42,565 nucleotides of DNA from JANNAT01 sp031422555 (lineage in GTDB: Bacteria; Pseudomonadota; Alphaproteobacteria; Rhodobacterales; Rhodobacteraceae): the NCBI GenBank assembly GCA_031422555.1, contig JANPLZ010000121.1, positions 1-42,565 of the forward strand, written 5' to 3'. The notes under the pieces were generated by a model. That model saw only the letters and a list, made by a program, of their open reading frames with translations. It made no database searches and was not told the origin of the DNA. Shown one piece after another: positions 31,040 to 39,286 of this stretch (positions within the stretch are counted from its first letter, which is position 1; every line of letters starts with the position of its first letter). The translations under genes and the position numbers were made by a program.

Positions 31040-34000
31040 CTTTTCGGCATCGCAAGGGTCAGCATTTTGTTGCCCTTTTTATAGCGCACTTCGGTGGCGG
31101 TGATGGCGGCGATCTGGCCGCCGTCAATTTTGTCGCCGACCTTGACCTTTTTATAGCGGCCATTGGCCTGACGCACCAAGGCATAGCGGCTGGACTGGGT
31201 GCCATAGACCCCGATCAAATTGATTTTCGCCAGATTGATCGCGTTCTTGAAGGTGGCTTGCTTGGCGACCGAGGCTTTGGTGGGGATCGACGGCGCGGCA
31301 GAGGCCAGTTCAGGCTCATTGTCCGCTTCGGGGCTGGCGTCTGCGTCGGGCGCTGCGGCCTGCGTTTCGGGGGCAGGTTCGGCCACCAGGTCTGGGGTGC
31401 GAATGGCGGCGGCGACGGCGGCTTCGACCGCGCGGCTAAGATCACGCGGGCGCGGTTCGGGTTTGCGGCTGATCGCCACCGCCATCGGGCTGCGCTGTGC
31501 GGCCCCTTCCAGCAAATCAACGGGCGGCAGGGCGGGGTCGGCCACCGCCACCAAAGACGCGCTGGCCGAGGCGATGCGGGCGGCGTCACCCGCTGCCAGC
31601 ACTTCGGCGGGGCGCAAACGCGGGCGCAGGCCGGCAAAGCGGCTGTCGCTGGCGGGGGCAAGGGCTGCGTCATCCTCTGGCGACACCACCGGCGCAAGGG
31701 TGGCTGGCCGCGGTTTTGAACGTTTGCCCACCAAGGCCGGGTCAACGGGCAATACCGGGGCCAACGCCGGATCAAGTGCCGGATCAAGCGCCACCAAGGC
31801 CGGATCAAGCGGCGCATCCGTCACAGGGGTTGCCGTATCAGCCCCCGCCAAACTGGCAGGGCGCGCGGCGGGCACTATGGGCGGCTTGCCCGCAATAAGC
31901 AAAACGCCCTCGGGGGTGATGATCCCTTCGGGCGTCGGGACGATCTGGCCATCCGCATCGAACGTATAGACCGTGCCAAAGGGCGGCGGCGCGGGGGGCG
32001 GGGCGGGCTGCGGATCGCCGCGCGCATCGGGCTGTGGCAGCGAAAGCGGATCGGGTGTTATCGGGGGGGCATCCATGGTGGCCAGCAAAATCTCGTCTTG
32101 CGGCTCGGGGTTGGGCGAATTCCCGGCGGCTGCGTCGGCGGTCACCCCGGTTTGCGGGGCGGGCGCGGGTGCTGGCGGCGGGAATTCGGCGGCGGCTTCG
32201 GTCGCCATTTCGGCTTCGGTCGCGGTCTCGGTTGTCGTCTCGGTCACGGCGAGGTCGGCGGCAGGATCAAGCGGCACCGCTGCGGTGATTTCAGCCGTAT
32301 CACCGGGGAGGTCGGCAAAATCGGCGGGGTCTTGCATATCCGCCGCCATCTCATCTTCGGGTGCCGGGAAATCGCTGGCATCGGGGCTTGCTGCGCCGTC
32401 AACAACCGCCTCGGCAGGGGCCGCAGCATCGGTCCAGGACGCCAGCGAAAACGACGACCACGCCGCCACCGCCGCCAGACACAGCAACAACAACAGCGTC
32501 AGCGCAAGGCCCAGATGGCGCGGCTTGCCACGCACCGCCGCTTGTTTGCCGCCCAAGCCGATGCCGGGGCGCGGCGGTGGCACCCGGCTGGGGGCGGTTG
32601 CCGTCGGCGAACGGGCTGCGGGCAGAGCGGGGCTTTGCGATGCGCCTGCGATTTGCGGCACCGGGGCTTTGCGGGTTTTGCTGCCTGCAATGCCGGGTGC
32701 GGTGACCAAGGCCCCCAATCCGCGCAACGCCTTGCCGGCCACGCTGGGTTTGCCAAGCGTTGACGGGCGCGGCGGCGGGGCGGCAACGGTTGGGCGTGCC
32801 GAGGTTGGGGCGGCCGTGCGGTCAAACCCGGCACCAAAGGCGGCAATCGGTTTGGCAATCGCCGGACGCGCCACCGCTGGCATAACGGGCGGCGGCGCTG
32901 TCGCGGGCACGCCGGCCCCGGTGTCGTCGCCGGGCTGACGGCGGCTTGAAAACGCCACCCGCGCCGAAAGGGACGGTTCTGGCGGCAGATCGTCGTCTAT
33001 GCGGGCGTCAAGCACCGACGCTGGCCGCGGGTCATCTGAATCTTCGGCTGGCACATCAAGGGCCATCGGGGCCTCTTCCGGCTCGGCGCTTGACGCAAGT
33101 GCGGGTGCCGCAGGTTCGGGGATCACCGGCAATTCAGCGCGGGCTTCGGCCATGATTTCGGCAAAAGACATTTCCCGGGGCGGATCATCTGCCGCGATAC
33201 CCGGCACGGCGTCTGGCACAAGCATCGGCTCAGGCATCGGTGTGGGGGCCGGGTCTGGGCGCGGATCAACGGTGGGGGTGTCTGCCGCGGTGTCGGGTCG
33301 CGAGGGCCGCATCGGCACATCTTCGGCGCGAAACGGTGGCAAATCAACGGGCATCGCCGCAGCAGGCGCGGGCGCACCCGCCCCAATCCCAAGCGCCGTG
33401 TCGGCGGGATCGCGGCGGCGCGATGTGGCGGGTTCGGCTGCGGTTTCGGCGGCGAGTTCGGCTGCGGGTGGCATCGCCGGGGCCGAAGTTTCGGCTGCTT
33501 TGCGATTGGGGGCAGGGGCGCGCGACGCGATTGTCACGGCAACCTTGTCGCGGTCTACCTTTTCGCCCGCCGCCAACAGATCGGCTGCCATCTCGGTCGG
33601 GCCAAACCACGGCTCGCCCTTGTAAGTGCCCTCATCCGGCGCCGCCACGAAGGACACCGGATTGAACCGATGCTCGGCGGCAAAACCGGCGGCCTCGGCC
33701 AGTGTTTCGCGCGCGATCACCGCCACCTGCACTTCCGGGCCTGACCCAGACCAATCAAACACCAGATCGGCGACATCATAGGGCGTGCGCCCCTCCAACG
33801 CGGCCACAATCTGCGCCCGCCGCTTGGCCGCATCGGGGCCGGGGGCGGTCAGGGTCAGATACAGGATTTGATCGTTGGGAATGATCAGTTTGGTCGCGAT
33901 ACCGCGCGGCGACAGGCCAAGCGCGGTGGACCGCAAATAGCCCAACGCTTGGGTCAAGTCGGGGTCATCAATGGCCACGCTGCCAATCTGGGTCCACCCT

Positions 34001-34074
34001 GCACCGGTGCGGTGCAAAAGGCCGATGGCATCGTCGCGGAAGTCGAGGGCAAAAGCTGGTTTCATATCCTGCAT
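31036..34074 (-). CDS. Large single-pass protein, GspL/PilM-like N terminus and PilP/GspC-like C terminus
   Basis: A 1012-residue protein not matched to a named family with confidence. Residues about 1-175 look like the actin-fold cytoplasmic domain of GspL or PilM (TKLIIPNDQILYLTLTAPG then EGRTPYDVADLVFDW). About 180-520 is Pro/Ala-rich and acidic low complexity; 521-545 is one membrane span (LGLALTLLLLLCLAAVAAW). About 546-940 is again Pro/Ala/Asp-rich, including DPAL repeats. The last ~70 residues (INLAKINLIGVYGT, then GRYKKVKVGDKI and VRYKKGNKMLTL) form a small beta domain like PilP/GspC. The layout would put the first part in the cytoplasm and the last in the periplasm. No pilus or secretion genes are nearby. 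The ATG at 34074 has a weak ribosome site; 34065 is an alternative. Confidence 0.8.
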   Translation of the reverse strand: MQDMKPAFALDFRDDAIGLLHRTGAGWTQIGSVAIDDPDLTQALGYLRSTALGLSPRGIATKLIIPNDQILYLTLTAPGPDAAKRRAQIVAALEGRTPYDVADLVFDWSGSGPEVQVAVIARETLAEAAGFAAEHRFNPVSFVAAPDEGTYKGEPWFGPTEMAADLLAAGEKVDRDKVAVTIASRAPAPNRKAAETSAPAMPPAAELAAETAAEPATSRRRDPADTALGIGAGAPAPAAAMPVDLPPFRAEDVPMRPSRPDTAADTPTVDPRPDPAPTPMPEPMLVPDAVPGIAADDPPREMSFAEIMAEARAELPVIPEPAAPALASSAEPEEAPMALDVPAEDSDDPRPASVLDARIDDDLPPEPSLSARVAFSSRRQPGDDTGAGVPATAPPPVMPAVARPAIAKPIAAFGAGFDRTAAPTSARPTVAAPPPRPSTLGKPSVAGKALRGLGALVTAPGIAGSKTRKAPVPQIAGASQSPALPAARSPTATAPSRVPPPRPGIGLGGKQAAVRGKPRHLGLALTLLLLLCLAAVAAWSSFSLASWTDAAAPAEAVVDGAASPDASDFPAPEDEMAADMQDPADFADLPGDTAEITAAVPLDPAADLAVTETTTETATEAEMATEAAAEFPPPAPAPAPQTGVTADAAAGNSPNPEPQDEILLATMDAPPITPDPLSLPQPDARGDPQPAPPPAPPPFGTVYTFDADGQIVPTPEGIITPEGVLLIAGKPPIVPAARPASLAGADTATPVTDAPLDPALVALDPALDPALAPVLPVDPALVGKRSKPRPATLAPVVSPEDDAALAPASDSRFAGLRPRLRPAEVLAAGDAARIASASASLVAVADPALPPVDLLEGAAQRSPMAVAISRKPEPRPRDLSRAVEAAVAAAIRTPDLVAEPAPETQAAAPDADASPEADNEPELASAAPSIPTKASVAKQATFKNAINLAKINLIGVYGTQSSRYALVRQANGRYKKVKVGDKIDGGQIAAITATEVRYKKGNKMLTLAMPKS

Positions 34075-34354
34075 CTAGCACAAAGGCCCGGCATGCGGAA
34101 ACGCAGCCCGGCAAGGTTTGATCTTCCTACAGCAGCTTTTTGCCGAAGGGAAGAAAACCCGGCCCCCCCAAGCGGTTGAATGCCAAGAAACAACACCCGG
34201 TTTTGCCGTCACTGCCGCAGGGGGAATAAATTGGCCGCCGCGGGTTCCTTATGGAACAGCTGATACAAATTTATTTCATTATACCGCCAAAGAACAGCTT
34301 GCGGTGCGCGTCATCAATCTGCACCTGTTAGATTGCATCCCCAAGGAGGATCTC

Positions 34355-35044
34355 ATGCGTCTTTTGAATGCTTTGCTTTTGTCCGCTGCCCTTGTTTTGC
34401 CGATTGCAGGCACCGCCTTTGCCGAAGGCAATTTTGTAACCGTCACCGGCGAGGCCACGGTTCTGGCCACCCCCGATCAGGCCACCATTTCCCTTGGCGT
34501 CACCACCAACGGCGCCAATGCGGGCGAGGCGATGGCGGCCAATTCCAAGGCGATGGCGGCGGTGCTGGGCCGCCTGAAAGCCGCGGGCATTGAAGACCGC
34601 GATCTGCAAACCGCCTATCTTTCGCTGATGCCAAACTGGGTGGGCTATGACACCGGATCAACGCCCTCGATTGGCGACTATACCGCGTCAAACACGCTGA
34701 ACGTGCGGGTGCGGGCGCTGGATCAGTTGGGGTCCATTCTGGATGCGTCGATCACCGATGGGGCCAACACCCTGAACGGCATCACATTTGAGCTGGCGAT
34801 GACCGGCCCGACGCTGGACGAAGCCCGCAAGGCCGCTGTGGCCGATGCCACGGCACGGGCCACCGTTCTGGCGGGGGCTGCAGGCGTCAAGCTGGGCGGC
34901 ATTTTGTCGATGACGGAAAATGTCGGCTACAGCACGCCGACACAAATGTTCCGCTCCGAAGGGGATGCGGGCAAAGTGCCGGTGGCCACCGGACAAATCG
35001 GGCTGATGTCATCGGTGACGGTCACTTTCGAGATGGCAGAGTAA
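34355..35044 (+). CDS. SIMPL domain-containing periplasmic protein (DUF541)
   Basis: A 229-residue exported protein. Residues 1-23 are a signal peptide (ALLLSAALVLPIAGTAFA before EGNF). The mature part is a SIMPL (DUF541) domain with FVTVTGEATVLATPDQATISLGV at the start, a long central DAR/KAAVADATARATVLAGAAG stretch and SVTVTFEM at the end. BP26 of Brucella and OmpH-like relatives belong to this family and form channel- or ring-like oligomers; its precise role is unknown. The ATG at 34355 has a textbook AAGGAGGA site 4-5 nt upstream. It has its own terminator and lies alone between two minus-strand genes. Confidence 0.9.
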   Translation: MRLLNALLLSAALVLPIAGTAFAEGNFVTVTGEATVLATPDQATISLGVTTNGANAGEAMAANSKAMAAVLGRLKAAGIEDRDLQTAYLSLMPNWVGYDTGSTPSIGDYTASNTLNVRVRALDQLGSILDASITDGANTLNGITFELAMTGPTLDEARKAAVADATARATVLAGAAGVKLGGILSMTENVGYSTPTQMFRSEGDAGKVPVATGQIGLMSSVTVTFEMAE

Positions 35045-35054
35045 CAGGCGCACG

Positions 35055-35219
35055 CGCGCCCCGGGCCTGACCCGGGGCCGTAGGTCGCAACTAAACCACC
35101 CCGGATCATTTCCGGGGTGGTTTTGTTTCACCAACGCCAGTGCCATTGTGCTAGCCGCGCCCCGGGCCTGACCCGGGGCCTCTGTTAGCCGCAACTAAAC
35201 TCCCGGATCAAACCCGGGG
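35055..35219. repeat. Duplicated GC-rich palindromic unit between SIMPL gene and metY
   Basis: A 25 bp sequence is present exactly twice, at 35055-35079 and 35156-35180; each contains GCCCCGGG and CCCGGGGC arms around CCTGA. Both copies are followed by CGCAACTAAAC and a second CCGGATCA palindrome (to 35120 and to 35219), so the unit of about 65 bp was duplicated with a 101 bp period. The first copy includes the terminator stem. Confidence 0.8.
35093..35130 (+). terminator. Strong intrinsic terminator of the SIMPL gene
   Basis: AAACCACCCCGG (35093-35104) pairs perfectly with CCGGGGTGGTTT (35112-35123) across the loop ATCATTT, followed by TTGTTTC. It lies 48 bp after the stop codon. Confidence 0.9.
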
Positions 35220-35231
35220 CGCGTTGCAGCT

Positions 35232-36518
35232 TTACGCCGTTGCCGCCGCCAAAGCCTGATCCAGATCGGCGATGATATCTTCGATATTCTCGATCCCGAT
35301 CGACAGACGCACCACATTCGGCGCCGCCCCTGCCGCGATTTGTTGCGCCTCGGTCAACTGACGGTGGGTGGTTGACGCCGAATGGATCACCAGACTGCGG
35401 GTATCGCCAAGGTTGGCGACATGGCTGAACAGCTTTAGCGCATCGACCAGACGCATGCAGTTGTCATAGCCGCCCTTCACCGCAAAGGTAAACAAACCGC
35501 CCGCGCCTTTGGGGGTGATTTTGGCCACCAGCTTATTGTAGGGCGATGATTTCAGCCCCGGATAGGTGACAAAATCCACCCGCGGGTCTTTTTCCAGCCA
35601 TTCCGCCACTTTTTGCGCGTTCTCGACATGGCGCTGCATCCGCAAGGCCAGTGTTTCAATGCCCATCAGCGTGTAATGCGCACCTTGCGGGTTCATCGTC
35701 ATGCCCAGATCGCGCAAGCCCACGGCGATGGAATGGAAGGTAAACGCCATCCCGCCCAAGGCGGCGTGAAAGGTCAGGCCGTGATAGGCGGGTTCGGGCT
35801 GCGACAGCGATGGGAACTTGTCGGATGCACTCCAGTCAAACTTGCCACTGTCCACCACCACACCGCCGGTGACGGTGCCATTGCCGGTCAGATATTTCGT
35901 CGCCGAATGCACCACCAACGTGGCCCCATGCTCAATCGGGCGGCACAGATAGGGGGTGGCCGTGGTGTTATCGACGATCAGGGGAATGCCCGCTTTGTCG
36001 GCCACGCCTGCAATCATGCCCAGATCGGAAATCGCCCCACCGGGGTTGCAGATGGTTTCGCAAAACAGCGCCCGGGTGTTGCCGTCAATCGCCGCCGCAA
36101 TCGCCGCCGGATCGTCAAAGTCCACCAGTTTGGCGGACCAGCCGAATTTGCGGATGGTGTTGGTAAATTGCTGAATGGTGCCGCCATAAAGTTTGGTGGA
36201 TGCCACAACATTGCAGCCCGGCTGCATCAGCGGAAACAGCGCCATCAGTTGTGCTGCGTGCCCGGACGAGCAGCAAATCGCCCCCGCCCCCCCTTCCAGC
36301 GCGCAGACCCGGTTGGCCAGCGCCGATACGGTGGGGTTGGTCAGGCGCGAATAGATATAGCCGACCTCTTGCAGATTGAACAATTTGGCGGCGTGATTGG
36401 CGTCGCGAAACACATAGGCGGTGGTCTGGTAAATCGGCACTTGCCGCGCACCGGTCGCCGTATCGGGGGCGGTGCCTGCGTGGATGGCAAGCGTGTCAAA
36501 GCCAAGCGTGTCGGTCAT
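35232..36518 (-). CDS. metY: O-acetylhomoserine sulfhydrylase (MetY family)
   Basis: A PLP enzyme of 428 residues that joins O-acetylhomoserine and sulfide to give homocysteine for methionine synthesis. It has the Cys/Met metabolism fold, with PLP lysine Lys208 in HSATKYLTGNG, the N-terminal substrate region FDTLAIHAG, YSRLTNPT and the PLP-phosphate site CCSSGHAAQ. Asp183 in VDNTTATPY is the pyridine-nitrogen contact. The length of about 430 residues separates it from MetB/MetC (about 390). The ATG at 36518 has a perfect AGGAGG site. Candidate promoter at 36548-36576. The regulator Lrp 2 is upstream on the same strand. Confidence 0.92.
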   Translation of the reverse strand: MTDTLGFDTLAIHAGTAPDTATGARQVPIYQTTAYVFRDANHAAKLFNLQEVGYIYSRLTNPTVSALANRVCALEGGAGAICCSSGHAAQLMALFPLMQPGCNVVASTKLYGGTIQQFTNTIRKFGWSAKLVDFDDPAAIAAAIDGNTRALFCETICNPGGAISDLGMIAGVADKAGIPLIVDNTTATPYLCRPIEHGATLVVHSATKYLTGNGTVTGGVVVDSGKFDWSASDKFPSLSQPEPAYHGLTFHAALGGMAFTFHSIAVGLRDLGMTMNPQGAHYTLMGIETLALRMQRHVENAQKVAEWLEKDPRVDFVTYPGLKSSPYNKLVAKITPKGAGGLFTFAVKGGYDNCMRLVDALKLFSHVANLGDTRSLVIHSASTTHRQLTEAQQIAAGAAPNVVRLSIGIENIEDIIADLDQALAAATA

Positions 36519-36547
36519 AATAGCCTCCTGTGGAAAATCTGAGGCGA

Positions 36548-36576
36548 ACGGTAGGCTAAGGACGCGCGCCGGGCAA
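36548..36576 (-). promoter_or_regulatory. Weak candidate promoter for metY
   Basis: On the minus strand TTGCCC (36576-36571) and TACCGT (36553-36548) are 17 bp apart and 30 bp before the metY start. The -10 box matches the consensus at only three positions. Confidence 0.3.
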
Positions 36577-36609
36577 GCCGCAGCTTTGATCCGCGCTTTG
36601 GCCCCTCAT

Positions 36610-37062
36610 TCAGGCCCGGTCATCCTTGGGGCTGCCCATCACCACAAAGGTGGTGATGGATTGCACTTGCGGCAGCACGCCCAGAATATCGGTGTGCCAG
36701 TGTTTGTACGCCGCCAGATCGGCGGCCTCAACACGCAGCAGATATTCGACGGTGCCGGTTATATTGTGGCATTCGCGCACTTCGCGCGCCCGCGCCACGC
36801 CGCGTTCAAACGCCTCTTGGCTGGCTTTGGTGTGGCTGTTCAGCGCCACCGTCACATAGGCGACAAAGCCCACGCCCATTTTTGCGCTGTCCAGCACCGC
36901 GCGGTAGCCTTTGATCACACCGCTGCGTTCCAGTTCCTGCACGCGGCGCAAACAGGCCGAAGGCGACAGCCCGACAAGATCGGCCAGATCCAGATTGGAC
37001 AGCCGCCCATCGCGAGAAAGCGCGCGCAATATTCGGTCGTTTATTTCATCAGATTTCGTCAT
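36610..37062 (-). CDS. Lrp/AsnC family transcriptional regulator (Lrp 2)
   Basis: A 150-residue regulator of the same family as Lrp 1 but clearly different in sequence. Its helix-turn-helix is at about residues 6-60 (INDRILRALSRDGRLSNLDL, then LVGLSPSACLRRVQELERSG) and the ligand-binding RAM domain covers about 65-145 (GVGFVAYVTVALNSHT, VEYLLRVEAADL). The ATG at 37062 is fixed by the typical MTKSDEIND start. It diverges from a LysE-type exporter across 72 bp of A+T-rich DNA with inverted repeats, so exporter control by an amino acid is the likely role. metY lies 91 bp downstream on the same strand. Confidence 0.92.
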   Translation of the reverse strand: MTKSDEINDRILRALSRDGRLSNLDLADLVGLSPSACLRRVQELERSGVIKGYRAVLDSAKMGVGFVAYVTVALNSHTKASQEAFERGVARAREVRECHNITGTVEYLLRVEAADLAAYKHWHTDILGVLPQVQSITTFVVMGSPKDDRA

Positions 37063-37064
37063 AT

Positions 37065-37101
37065 ATTGCAAAATATGCGCATATCTCTGCGTATTTGCAA
37101 T
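37065..37101. promoter_or_regulatory. Lrp-type operator between Lrp 2 and lysE-family gene
   Basis: Inverted arms ATTGCAAA (37065-37072) and TTTGCAAT (37094-37101), with a second perfect 12 bp palindrome ATATGCGCATAT (37073-37084) inside. The site starts 2 bp before the regulator's start codon, so binding would also repress its own gene. Confidence 0.6.
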
Positions 37102-37134
37102 CCTTGCTCGCCAATTCAAGGTAAATATTGCGGT

Positions 37135-37728
37135 ATGAATATTGATCTTTTTCTGGCCCTGTTGGGCTTTGCCTTTGTTACCTCGATCACGCCGGGGCCG
37201 AACAACATGATGCTGCTCGCGTCGGGGGTGAACTTTGGCTTTGCCCGCAGCCTGCCGCATATGTTGGGCATCAGCCTTGGCCATGCGCTGATGGTGTTTC
37301 TGGTCGGCCTTGGGTTGGCGGGGGTGATGCAGGCCTGGCCACCGGCGATGCCGCTGCTCAAGGCGGTTTCGGTGGCGTATATGCTGTGGCTGGCGTGGAA
37401 GATCGCACAGTCCGCCCCGCCAACCGGTGGCACGTCGGCGGCCAAGCCGTTCAACTTTTTGCAAGCGGCGGCGTTCCAATGGGTCAACCCCAAGGCATGG
37501 GCGATGGCTTTGGGGGCAACCTCGGCCTATGCGGGCGATGGCGGAGTGGCCGCCGTGGCGATTGTGGCCGTGGTGTTTGCTGCCGTGAACCTGCCATCGG
37601 TGTCGGTCTGGGCCGCGGCGGGCGAGGTGTTGCGGGTCTGGCTGACCGATCCTGTGCGCTTGCGTGCCTTCAACTGGTCAATGGCGGCGCTGCTGGTGGC
37701 CTCGCTGATCCCGGTTTTGCGGATGTAG
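37135..37728 (+). CDS. LysE/RhtB family amino acid exporter
   Basis: A 197-residue inner-membrane exporter. It begins with the family signature (residues 1-30, ending in SITPGPNNMMLLASGVNFG), then has about six hydrophobic spans and the motif AAAFQWVNPKAWAMAL near residue 115. The family exports amino acids or derivatives; the specific substrate is not visible. The ATG at 37135 has a poor ribosome site, with AAGG 13 nt upstream. Divergent from Lrp 2, which probably controls it. A terminator follows at 37735. Confidence 0.92.
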   Translation: MNIDLFLALLGFAFVTSITPGPNNMMLLASGVNFGFARSLPHMLGISLGHALMVFLVGLGLAGVMQAWPPAMPLLKAVSVAYMLWLAWKIAQSAPPTGGTSAAKPFNFLQAAAFQWVNPKAWAMALGATSAYAGDGGVAAVAIVAVVFAAVNLPSVSVWAAAGEVLRVWLTDPVRLRAFNWSMAALLVASLIPVLRM

Positions 37729-37734
37729 CCCGGT

Positions 37735-37760
37735 GGCCCCGTGCCGGTCGGGGCCTTTTG
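37735..37760 (+). terminator. Intrinsic terminator after the LysE-family gene
   Basis: GGCCCCG (37735-37741) pairs with CGGGGCC (37749-37755) across a 7-nt loop and is followed by TTTTG. It lies 6 bp after the stop codon and faces the convergent glycosyltransferase-like gene. Confidence 0.75.
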
Positions 37761-37769
37761 TGACCGCCC

Positions 37770-38783
37770 CTAGCGCAACCACAGCCCTTCGCGTTTGATC
37801 ACCGCCCGGATCGCCTGTTCGCGGCGGGGCAAATCGGCGCGGTCAAACAGGGCGCGAATTTTGCGGCCCCGGTTTTGATAGACCATCAGCTTGACCGGTT
37901 CATACTCACGCAAAAGCCGCCGCAACTCTTGCTGGCCCGCCACCTGTTCCAACACCTCGACCACCCGGTCAGATTCGCGCGCATATAGCAGCGGCAAGGT
38001 GCGGTAATGGCAGGTAACCGCACCGTCCAGCCCCGCCAATTCCGGTCCGGGCCGCCCGCCACCAAACGAGTGGATCACCAAAGGCAGCGCAATCTGATCC
38101 AGCCACGGATAAATTTCCTGGCAGATCAGCGCGTCAGGCCGGTTGTCGCGGATGTCTTTGGCATAGGCCAGAAACCGCGCCCCAAACGCTTGTGGGCTGA
38201 CGTAAAAAAACCACCCGGCGTTGAAATACATAAACCGGCGCCAATAGTTCTCGGGCTGGTCAGGGTCGATGGTCGGGGCGATATCAAGGCCGAACCGGTC
38301 ATACAATGCGCCCCAGATCTCGGCATAGCCGGGGCCATACAGGTCGGGCACAGGCCAGGTGCCTTCGCGCCGCATCGACGCTGCGGGCGCGGTGAAATCA
38401 AACCCGATGCTGTCCAGTGCACCTATGATCAGGGTATCGGTGTCCAAAAACAAAAATGGCGCATCGGGCAGGGCCGACAGCGCCTCGATCTTGTTGCCAT
38501 GCGGATAGGATTGGCCGAACACCCGGCTTTGAAACGGCAAGAACACCGCGCCCAAATCGGTCAGCATTGCGCGCACGGCTGCATCGGTCACGCTTGGGTC
38601 GCGAGGCCACAGCGGGCCGGGCTGTGGTTCGGCCAGATACAAAGTGCCGCCAAAATCAGGGTTGGTCGCCCGCAAGGACGCCGCCAGCAGCAACGCCTCA
38701 TACTGCAGCCGCCCCGATTGGACCAGCGCCACGATGTTGAACGCTTGCTTTGCGGGGGCAGTTTCGGCCATGCTTGGATCCAT
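37770..38783 (-). CDS. Glycosyltransferase-like protein of unknown substrate
   Basis: A 337-residue protein with a GT-A-like pattern. The N-terminal half has a Rossmann-type start (AFNIVALVQSGRLQYEALLLAASLRATNP) and FLFLDTDTLIIGALD near residue 115, in which the DxD motif would bind a metal and nucleotide-sugar. The rest is aromatic-rich (YWRRFMYFNAGWFFY) and ends basic. GT8/GT24-type enzymes are the nearest relatives by pattern only; I do not recognise a named family. The start may be the ATG at 38783 or 38771; neither has a strong ribosome site. It diverges from the gene for a small exported protein. Confidence 0.65.
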   Translation of the reverse strand: MDPSMAETAPAKQAFNIVALVQSGRLQYEALLLAASLRATNPDFGGTLYLAEPQPGPLWPRDPSVTDAAVRAMLTDLGAVFLPFQSRVFGQSYPHGNKIEALSALPDAPFLFLDTDTLIIGALDSIGFDFTAPAASMRREGTWPVPDLYGPGYAEIWGALYDRFGLDIAPTIDPDQPENYWRRFMYFNAGWFFYVSPQAFGARFLAYAKDIRDNRPDALICQEIYPWLDQIALPLVIHSFGGGRPGPELAGLDGAVTCHYRTLPLLYARESDRVVEVLEQVAGQQELRRLLREYEPVKLMVYQNRGRKIRALFDRADLPRREQAIRAVIKREGLWLR

Positions 38784-38856
38784 TAGACAGTCAAGTCGCG
38801 CTTACGCTTCCACCTATAGGGCCGATCTGCGGGCCGCAAAATGAAAAGAGGTCAAA

Positions 38857-39276
38857 ATGCTGCGTATTTGGGGATCTGTTGCCTTGGCGGTGCTGATCGG
38901 CACAGCCGCGCAGGCGCAAGACTATACCACCGCTGCCGAGGTGAAACCGATCCTTGAAGGCACCAAGCCGTTCTGGCTGGCGGTGCAGGCCTATGATGGC
39001 AAGGATTTGTTGTATTTCACCAATCTGCTGGCATGGCGCTGTGGGGTGACGGAAATTCGCTATGGCCTGAACGGCGCGCCCCCTGACACGGTGTTCGCGA
39101 TGGAGCCGTGCCACGAAGGCACCGCGCAACCCAACGCCCTGACGATGGAAAACGGCGCGTTGATGTATCTCAGCCTTGAGCTGAACTCGGTCGATACGGT
39201 GTCGGTGTTTGTGGTGTTTGATGACGACACCACCACCACCGCCGAATACGACCGCAAAGCCATCTTGATGCCCTAA
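38857..39276 (+). CDS. Small exported protein of unknown function
   Basis: A 139-residue protein with a signal peptide (residues 1-20, hydrophobic, ending AQA before QDYTT). Mature sequence of about 120 residues has two cysteines, Cys62 (WRCGVTE) and Cys85 (EPCHEG), which could form a disulfide in the periplasm, and an acidic C-terminal part (FDDDTTTTAEYD). I do not recognise a family. The ATG at 38857 has AGAGG upstream. It ends 10 bp before the convergent dimethylargininase-like gene. Confidence 0.75.
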   Translation: MLRIWGSVALAVLIGTAAQAQDYTTAAEVKPILEGTKPFWLAVQAYDGKDLLYFTNLLAWRCGVTEIRYGLNGAPPDTVFAMEPCHEGTAQPNALTMENGALMYLSLELNSVDTVSVFVVFDDDTTTTAEYDRKAILMP

Positions 39277-39286
39277 GGCCGGGCCG

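Noticed and set aside
31741..31809. Three GCCGGATCAAG copies as a CRISPR-like array
   Set aside because: The unit is 11 bp, unevenly spaced, in frame within a coding sequence, and no cas gene is present.
31036..34074. Reading the giant protein as a translation initiation factor IF-2 homologue because of its Pro/Ala-rich repeats
   Set aside because: There is no GTPase domain or G1-G5 motif; the similarity is only composition.
36519..36609. SAM-type riboswitch upstream of metY
   Set aside because: The 91 bp leader has no visible pseudoknot arms or conserved core of the SAM-II type; a covariance search would be decisive.
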